Source of the DNA: Tsuneonella dongtanensis
Lineage (GTDB): Bacteria; Pseudomonadota; Alphaproteobacteria; Sphingomonadales; Sphingomonadaceae
Assembly (NCBI RefSeq): GCF_001698205.1
Contig: NZ_CP016591.1
Location: 1,922,001 to 1,986,000 of the forward strand
Reading direction: 5' to 3'
DNA length: 64,000 nucleotides
In this document: piece by piece, positions 58,949 to 64,000 of the stretch
Numbering within the stretch: position 1 is the first letter of the stretch
Layout of the letters: each line of letters starts with the position of its first letter
The notes under the pieces: model-generated
The model's input: only the letters and a program-made list of their open reading frames with translations
Told to the model about the DNA's origin: nothing
Database searches by the model: none
Position numbers and translations under genes: made by a program

Positions 58949-59694
58949 GGGTGTTCCGAAACGCCGCTGTCCGCTGCCGCCCTGGCGGGCTTGTAGAGGA
59001 GCGCGGCCGCCAGGAACGCCCAGCCCGCGCCGCCGAGCCAGCCCGCGGTCACGTCGCTGGGGAAGTGCACGCCGAGCATCACCCGGCTCCACGCCACCAT
59101 CGCCGAAAGCACCATGGCCGCGCCGATGACGGTATAGCGCACCGAATGGCGCTGGCTGAGCGAAGCGAAAGCGAGCGCCATGCCGACATAGACGACCGCC
59201 GAACTGAAGCTGTGCCCGCTCGGAAAGCTCGCTCCGCCCGCCTCGGTCAGGTGCGGCACGATCTCGGGGCGTGGGCGCCCGACCAGCGTCTTCATCCCGG
59301 TGTTGACAATCCAACCGGTCATCACGGTCGCGGCGAACAGGAACGCCTCGCGCCGCAACTTGAGAAAGAGGAGGGCGACAACCGCCGCGAGCGCGAACAG
59401 GTTTCGCAGGAAGACGCCGCCCAGCGCGGTCACATCGCGGACAATTTCGGCCACCAGCTTCGGTCCGCTCAGCGCGGCAAGATCGCCGGTGCGGTTGATC
59501 ATCAGGCCCCAACGATCGTACGCCCCGGTGCGCTCGGTCACGACCAGGAACACCATCAGCGCGTAGCCAGCCCACAGGATCGCTGCGGCAATCAGCGCCT
59601 TGCGGCGGTCGATCGTGAACCCGCGCATTGGCAGGCGAACCGTCTCGGCGGGGACCGGCGGCTCTTCGGGCGTGACAATGTCGGATTCGGCCAT
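58933..59694 (-). CDS. PAP2-family phosphatase
   Basis: 253 residues with about six membrane spans. The three phosphatase motifs are complete: KTLVGRPRP, PSGHSFSSA and SRVMLGVHFPSDV. It likely removes phosphate from a lipid such as undecaprenyl pyrophosphate or phosphatidic acid on the periplasmic face. The ATG at 59694 gives a usual N-terminus; the frame is open further but the added residues look non-coding. It diverges from the photolyase gene. Confidence 0.9.
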   Translation of the reverse strand: MAESDIVTPEEPPVPAETVRLPMRGFTIDRRKALIAAAILWAGYALMVFLVVTERTGAYDRWGLMINRTGDLAALSGPKLVAEIVRDVTALGGVFLRNLFALAAVVALLFLKLRREAFLFAATVMTGWIVNTGMKTLVGRPRPEIVPHLTEAGGASFPSGHSFSSAVVYVGMALAFASLSQRHSVRYTVIGAAMVLSAMVAWSRVMLGVHFPSDVTAGWLGGAGWAFLAAALLYKPARAAADSGVSEHPHSAR

Positions 59695-59735
59695 GCGGGG
59701 GGAACCGCTGCGGGTCGCATAGGGTTCCGGACACG

Positions 59736-61106
59736 ATGACCGCTCCCCAGATCGTCTGGCTACGCCGCGACCTCCGCCTTGCCGACCAGCCCGCATTCCA
59801 CGATGCCGCCCAGGCCGGGCCAGTGATCCCGGTTTATGTGCTCGATGACGACGCCCCGGGGGATCACGCCATCGGCGGGGCGGCGCGCTGGTGGCTCCAT
59901 CAGTCGCTCGACAGTCTTTCTCGCGACCTCGGAAAGCATCGGTCGAGGATCGTCCTGCGACGAGGCGATGCGGCAAGCGAGCTCATCCAGTTGGCGAAGG
60001 AAGTCGGCGCGCAGTGCGTTCATGCGATCCGGCACTACGAACCGTGGTGGCGGGCAGCGCAGCGCAAGGTAGCAGGGGAGGTGAATCTCGTCCTTCACGA
60101 CGGGAATTATCTCTTGCCTGCCGGAGCCGTCACTACCGGTTCGGGCGATCCCTACAAGATCTACACGCCGTTCTCGAAGGCGGTGCTGGACGAGATGCCC
60201 CCGCGCGAGCCCCTGCCGGCGCCGGACACCATAAGTCTGCCCGAAAGGTGGCCGGATAGCGATGACCTCGCCGACTGGGGTCTCCTCCCGTCGAAGCCCG
60301 ATTGGGCTGGCGGCATGCGTGCATTCTGGCAGGTGGGCGAAGCTGCCGCGCACGACCGTCTGGAGGAATGGTCGGGGATGGTCGCCGACTACGACGATGG
60401 CCGGAACCTTCCATCGATCGATGGCTCTTCGCGACTGTCGCCACATCTGCATTGGGGGGAGATTTCCCCGGCGCAGGTCTGGCATCGACTGCACGGACGC
60501 CGCGGGCAGGGCTGGGCGACCTTCGCCAAGGAAATCATCTGGCGCGATTACGCGCAGAACGTGATCGCGCAGTTTCCGGACTATCCGCGCAAAAGCTATC
60601 GCGACGGATACGGCGATCTGTGGCGGAGCAGAAAACCCGCTCGGAACGACTTGCAGACATGGCAGCGCGGGATGACCGGCTATCCCGTCGTCGACGCCGG
60701 CATGCGCCAGTTGTGGCAAACGGGATGGATGCACAACCGGGTGCGGATGATCACGGCAAGCTTCCTTGTAAAACACCTGCTCATCGACTGGCGCGAAGGC
60801 GAGCGGTGGTTCTGGGACTGCCTCGTCGATGCGGATTACGGCAACAACGGCGTCAACTGGCAATGGATCAGTGGCACGGGTGTCGACAGCAACATGTTTC
60901 CGCGAATCATGGCTCCGCTGACCCAGAGCGAGAAGTTCGACGCGGGCGACTACATCCGCGAATTCGTTCCGGAATTGTCGAGCTTACCGGACGAAGTCAT
61001 CCATGATCCCCCGGACGATCAGCGCGGCGATTACCCGCCCAAGATGATCGGTCACAAGGAAGCCCGCGAGCGCGCCCTTTCGGCCTACCGCAAGTCGCGT
61101 GGCTAG
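59736..61106 (+). CDS. phrB: Deoxyribodipyrimidine photolyase
   Basis: 456 residues. An N-terminal antenna domain (IVWLRRDLRLADQPA) and a C-terminal FAD domain with TGYPVVDAGMRQLWQTGWMH, NRVRMITASFLVK and NNGVNWQW are typical of class I CPD photolyases, which use blue light to split pyrimidine dimers. It ends 35 bases before cfa and may share its transcript. Confidence 0.95.
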   Translation: MTAPQIVWLRRDLRLADQPAFHDAAQAGPVIPVYVLDDDAPGDHAIGGAARWWLHQSLDSLSRDLGKHRSRIVLRRGDAASELIQLAKEVGAQCVHAIRHYEPWWRAAQRKVAGEVNLVLHDGNYLLPAGAVTTGSGDPYKIYTPFSKAVLDEMPPREPLPAPDTISLPERWPDSDDLADWGLLPSKPDWAGGMRAFWQVGEAAAHDRLEEWSGMVADYDDGRNLPSIDGSSRLSPHLHWGEISPAQVWHRLHGRRGQGWATFAKEIIWRDYAQNVIAQFPDYPRKSYRDGYGDLWRSRKPARNDLQTWQRGMTGYPVVDAGMRQLWQTGWMHNRVRMITASFLVKHLLIDWREGERWFWDCLVDADYGNNGVNWQWISGTGVDSNMFPRIMAPLTQSEKFDAGDYIREFVPELSSLPDEVIHDPPDDQRGDYPPKMIGHKEARERALSAYRKSRG

Positions 61107-61141
61107 TTGCGACCCGTTTCCATCGGGTCCATAGGCGCGCC

Positions 61142-62428
61142 ATGCAAGCACAGGGGCTAGGAAGGGGCGGCTCCCTCTTGGAAGCGGGCGCGCGGTTCGA
61201 GCGCAGTCCGGGGCGCATCGCGCGGCTTTTCGCGCCCGGCTTTCACAAGGTACTCGACCGCATCGATGCCGGCCTCGAAAGCGGAACCATCGTCGGCCAC
61301 CTTCCCGATGGCACGACGCGCCTGCTCGGCGGCCGCGCTCCGGGATTCGAAGCGACCGTCCACATCCGTGACTGGCGGGCACTCCTGCGCCTCGCCTCGA
61401 ACGGATCGATCGGATGGTACCAGGGATGGGAAGCGGGCGAATGGGACAGCCCCGATCCGGTGCCTGTATTCGCTCTCTTCATGGCCAACGGCGACGCGCT
61501 CGGGGATACCGGCCGCGCACGTGGTCCTTTCCGCCTCGCCGCCCGATTTGCGCACTGGCTCAACCGGAATACCCACGCCGGCGCCGTGCGGAACATTCAC
61601 GCACACTACGACCTCGGCAATGACTTCTACGCAGCCTGGCTCGGGCAATCGATGTGTTATTCCAGCGCCCTGTTCGACACGGACGGAAAGCCCTCAAAAG
61701 CGCAGCAGCTGCTGACCGAGCTGGATTATGCTCAACTCGGCAAGGCGATGGCGATGCTCAACCGGGTGGATGCCCGCAATGCGGACAACCTGCTGGAGAT
61801 CGGCTGCGGATGGGGCATGTTGGCCCACGCGGCGGCGCAGGACGGCAGGACGCAGGTTGACGCGATCAGTTTGTCGGACGAGCAACTCGAATATTGTCGC
61901 TCGCGCGCGACCGATCCGGGCAATCCGCGTTTCCTCAAGCAGGACTACCGCGACACCTACGGTCAATACGATGCGATCGTCAGCGTCGAGATGGTCGAGG
62001 CGCTGGGCCGCGAATACTGGCCTACCTTCATGGATTGCATCGCGCGCAACCTTCGGCCGGGTGGGCGAGCGGCGATACAGTACATCTCGATGAAGGAATC
62101 ACTGTTCGAAGCCTATGCGAAGAGCGCCGACTTTATACAGGCTTACATCTTTCCAGGTGGACTGCTGATCAAGACGAGCGAATTCCGCGCGCTCGCCGAA
62201 GAGCGTGGCTTGCGGTGGACCGATCAGTCAGACTTCGGGCAGGATTATGCCCGGACGCTGGCGATGTGGCGCAAGAACTTCGACCTCGCGGTCGACGAAG
62301 GGCGGTTACCCGCCGGCTTCGATGAACGGTTCATCCGCCTGTGGCGCTATTACCTCATGTACTGCGAAGGGGGCTTCCGCGGCGGCGGAATAGATGTCCA
62401 CCAGGTCACCCTGATCAAAGCCAGCTAG
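61142..62428 (+). CDS. cfa: Cyclopropane-fatty-acyl-phospholipid synthase family protein
   Basis: 428 residues. The methyltransferase domain has HYDLGNDFY, SMCYSSALF, LEIGCGWGMLAHAA (SAM motif) and SVEMVEALGREYW, the set seen in CFA synthases, which add a methylene bridge to unsaturated acyl chains of membrane lipids. The N-terminal 120 residues are the usual lipid-facing part. Related sphingomonad proteins are often annotated this way without assay, so another fatty-acid methylase is possible. Confidence 0.9.
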   Translation: MQAQGLGRGGSLLEAGARFERSPGRIARLFAPGFHKVLDRIDAGLESGTIVGHLPDGTTRLLGGRAPGFEATVHIRDWRALLRLASNGSIGWYQGWEAGEWDSPDPVPVFALFMANGDALGDTGRARGPFRLAARFAHWLNRNTHAGAVRNIHAHYDLGNDFYAAWLGQSMCYSSALFDTDGKPSKAQQLLTELDYAQLGKAMAMLNRVDARNADNLLEIGCGWGMLAHAAAQDGRTQVDAISLSDEQLEYCRSRATDPGNPRFLKQDYRDTYGQYDAIVSVEMVEALGREYWPTFMDCIARNLRPGGRAAIQYISMKESLFEAYAKSADFIQAYIFPGGLLIKTSEFRALAEERGLRWTDQSDFGQDYARTLAMWRKNFDLAVDEGRLPAGFDERFIRLWRYYLMYCEGGFRGGGIDVHQVTLIKAS

Positions 62429-62455
62429 GGGGATCCCCCCAACCCCGCGGGGTAT

Positions 62456-62477
62456 CGCCCGGTCAAGCGACCGGGCG
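62456..62477. terminator. Palindrome cluster between convergent cfa and PilZ genes
   Basis: A perfect 9-bp stem with an AAGC loop (CGCCCGGTC / GACCGGGCG) covers the PilZ stop codon. Just before it are two further palindromes, GGGGGATCCCCC (from 62428) and CCCCGCGGGG (from 62443). No T run follows on either strand, so efficiency as a terminator is doubtful. Confidence 0.4.
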
Positions 62478-62810
62478 GAACACCGTTCCGCCGGTGTAGC
62501 GGGCGAGAATGTTGTCGTGGACGATCGGGCTGAGCAGCTCCGAAAAGGCGCAGCCGGCGATGCAGTTGTCCCACCAGATAACCTCTGCCTGCAGTGATTC
62601 GAGCCCGGGAAGCGTGAGCCAGCAGAACTGGCCGACATGCATCCGGTTGATCGCTGCCGCAGAGAAACCCGAAATGGACAGGTCGTGCACGACCGTGCGG
62701 AACGGTCGGCCCCCCGATGCGCGCAGTTGCGCCGGGATGCTGATCTTCGTGCGCGGTGCGCACCGGTCTTCCTGTGCTGCCAAGGCATAACGGTCGGTCG
62801 TATTGATCAT
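62463..62810 (-). CDS. PilZ-domain protein
   Basis: 115 residues from the ATG at 62810; the frame stays open to 62879. A single PilZ domain with RCAPR (RxxxR) and DLSISG (DxSxxG), the residues that grip c-di-GMP. It is a second stand-alone c-di-GMP receptor in the window. A perfect TTAA-N7-TTAA box lies 109 bases upstream of its start, suggesting control by CtrA. Confidence 0.83.
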   Translation of the reverse strand: MINTTDRYALAAQEDRCAPRTKISIPAQLRASGGRPFRTVVHDLSISGFSAAAINRMHVGQFCWLTLPGLESLQAEVIWWDNCIAGCAFSELLSPIVHDNILARYTGGTVFRPVA

Positions 62811-62918
62811 GGCATTCGAGCCCTTGCTTGCGTCCCTCAGGGTTCGTCTTGCCGGGGCCACCGACCAGACAGATCGCACGGTGCCGCAAGCCGCTTTCGA
62901 GAGCGTTGCGAGGGTCGG

Positions 62919-62933
62919 TTAACCGGGTTTTAA
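62919..62933 (-). promoter_or_regulatory. CtrA-like box upstream of the PilZ gene
   Basis: TTAA, seven bases (CCGGGTT), TTAA: an exact match to the full CtrA recognition sequence. It overlaps the stop of the upstream SDR gene and lies 109 bases before the PilZ start on the same strand. AT-rich tetramers are scarce here, so chance is less likely, but no -10 was identified. Confidence 0.45.
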
Positions 62934-63640
62934 GGACGTTCGCGGTGGCGCGTGGGAAAGTCGCTCTGGAGCAGCGTGACGATCCGTGCCGCGACATCCT
63001 CGGGTGGCTTCACGCTCGCCGGATCCTCGCCCGGATACGCCTTGGCCCGCATTCCTGTGCGAGTTGCGCCGGGGTCGACGATAGCGACCCGCGTATCGCC
63101 CAGCTTTTCGACTTCCATCGCGTAGCAATCTAGCAGGACTTCGAAGGCGGCCTTGCTGGCGGCATAAGCGGACCAGAAGGCCCGAGGCGCCGAGCCGACT
63201 GAACTCGTCAGTCCGATGACCCGGGCGTGTCCCGCTCGCTTAAGAAGGGGATCGAAAGCCGCCAGCAATGCCTGGGTCGCCAACACATTGACGGTAAGCG
63301 CCTGCCCGAACTGTTTGCTATCGACCTGGGTGACGGGCGAAAGCGTCGGCAGGTAGGCCGCGTTGATCACCATGATGTCCAGACGGTCCCAGCGCTGCGC
63401 GATCGCGGAGGCCAGACGAGGTATCCCGTCCTGCTCTGCAAGGTCGAGCGGTGCAATCGTCGAGCTGCCTCCCACGGCGTGAATCGCATCTTCGACCGTT
63501 TCGAGAGCTTTAACGTCGCGAGCAGTCAGGACGACATGCGCCCCTGACTGGGCCAGCGCGATCGCCGTTGCCCCGCCGATGCCCTTGCTGGCCCCTGTGA
63601 CGAGCGCAACCCGCCCTTCGAGTGCTTTTTCATCAGCCAT
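62930..63640 (-). CDS. Short-chain dehydrogenase/reductase
   Basis: 236 residues. TGASKGIGGA binds the nucleotide; the catalytic Ser, Tyr and Lys are in LTSSVGSA and AYAASKAAFE; the C-terminal half has VDPGATRTGMRAKAYPGEDP, a pattern seen in YciK-like SDRs next to purF in many proteobacteria. The substrate is unknown. Its ATG follows the purF stop with no spacer, so it is co-transcribed with purF. Confidence 0.85.
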   Translation of the reverse strand: MADEKALEGRVALVTGASKGIGGATAIALAQSGAHVVLTARDVKALETVEDAIHAVGGSSTIAPLDLAEQDGIPRLASAIAQRWDRLDIMVINAAYLPTLSPVTQVDSKQFGQALTVNVLATQALLAAFDPLLKRAGHARVIGLTSSVGSAPRAFWSAYAASKAAFEVLLDCYAMEVEKLGDTRVAIVDPGATRTGMRAKAYPGEDPASVKPPEDVAARIVTLLQSDFPTRHRERP

Positions 63641-64000
63641 TTACGCGACCTTGTTGACGGGAAGCGGCAGCTGCGCGTCCTGGATCTCGCGCTGCTTCAG
63701 ATCGGTCAGCGAGGTTGGATAATCACCGGTGAAACACGCATCGCAGAATTGCGGCCGGAGGGGGTTGCGACCGGTCTCGCCGACGGCACGGTAGAGACCG
63801 TCGATCGAGACGAAGGCCAGGCTATCCGCCTTGATGAATTGGCGCATCGGTTCGATTTCCATGCGTGCCGCAAGCAGCTTCGAGCGCTCGGGGGTGTCGA
63901 CACCGTAAAAGCACGAATGCGCGGTCGGCGGACTGGCGACGCGAAAATGGACTTCGGTCGCTCCCGCATCGCGCATCATCTCGACGATCTTCATCGAAGT
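63641..64000 (-). CDS. purF: Amidophosphoribosyltransferase, C-terminal part
   Basis: Only the last 119 codons are inside the window; the gene continues beyond the right edge. PurF makes phosphoribosylamine from PRPP and glutamine, the first step of purine synthesis. The segments VHFRVASPP, CFYGVDTP and FCDACFTGDYP are diagnostic; the CxxC in the last corresponds to two ligands of the 4Fe-4S cluster in Bacillus-type PurF, so this enzyme probably carries the cluster and an N-terminal propeptide (not visible). Confidence 0.95.
   Translation of the reverse strand, partial: TSMKIVEMMRDAGATEVHFRVASPPTAHSCFYGVDTPERSKLLAARMEIEPMRQFIKADSLAFVSIDGLYRAVGETGRNPLRPQFCDACFTGDYPTSLTDLKQREIQDAQLPLPVNKVA

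Overview
The window is a GC-rich chromosomal segment from an aerobic alphaproteobacterium. The best fit is order Sphingomonadales, probably family Erythrobacteraceae. This rests on recognising protein families and gene neighbourhoods, not on a database search. Pointers are the ahcY/divL-tsaE-amgK-murU-addB-addA-trxA block typical of alphaproteobacteria, a chromosomal subclass B3 metallo-beta-lactamase of the kind known from Erythrobacter, a BlaI/M56 pair, and a possible CtrA box beside a PilZ gene. I see no insertion sequence, prophage, plasmid gene, CRISPR array or rRNA. Genes are tightly packed, with many 4-nt ATGA/GTGA overlaps. No gene-free stretch exceeds about 220 bases.

Layout. 1-3412: a phospholipase D gene cut by the left edge, folE, a PAP2-type membrane protein and a peroxiredoxin. 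3632-16942: a small secreted protein, a strong terminator, a likely SahR-type operator, then ahcY. After it comes a chain of overlapping genes: a DivL-type pseudo-histidine kinase with Tyr at the phosphorylation site, tsaE (tRNA t6A), amgK and murU (peptidoglycan sugar recycling), addB and addA (double-strand break repair), and trxA. 16939-23318: hisN-like phosphatase and argJ (minus strand), a multi-domain TonB-like protein, a small secreted protein with a possible leaderless promoter, and secA. 23320-32434: acetyltransferases, a TauE/SafE permease, tRNA-Asn, NAD kinase, an EAL phosphodiesterase, recN, a lipoprotein hydrolase and ligA. 32438-36067 (minus strand): SDR, B3 metallo-beta-lactamase, prmA, DUF2459 and PilZ, nearly all overlapping.

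36166-40956 holds sdhCDA without sdhB. In its place is a disturbed stretch: a membrane protein, a 47-codon remnant of a saccharopine-dehydrogenase-like gene, a DCC-family protein and a frameshifted zinc metallopeptidase gene. 40953-47567: a membrane protein whose ribosome binding site lies in a hairpin, a winged-helix membrane regulator, an L-lactate dehydrogenase-like enzyme, a divergent blaI/blaR1-like pair with two spaced operator-like palindromes, and a YpfJ-type metallopeptidase. 47682-54672: 3-hydroxybutyrate dehydrogenase, an M28 peptidase, guaB, rsmB, a TPR protein, rppH and a lipase-like hydrolase. 54843-57820: korA-korB, a two-subunit 2-oxoacid:ferredoxin oxidoreductase. 57986-64000: a DUF457 membrane protein, a PAP2 phosphatase, photolyase, cyclopropane fatty acid synthase, a second PilZ protein with an upstream CtrA-like box, an SDR and the end of purF.

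Most of the window is housekeeping. The parts most worth a second look are the BlaR1-like sensor with an unusual charged periplasmic tail and its operators, the Tyr-type DivL with a hairpin over its start codon, the B3 beta-lactamase operon, and the disrupted sdh region.
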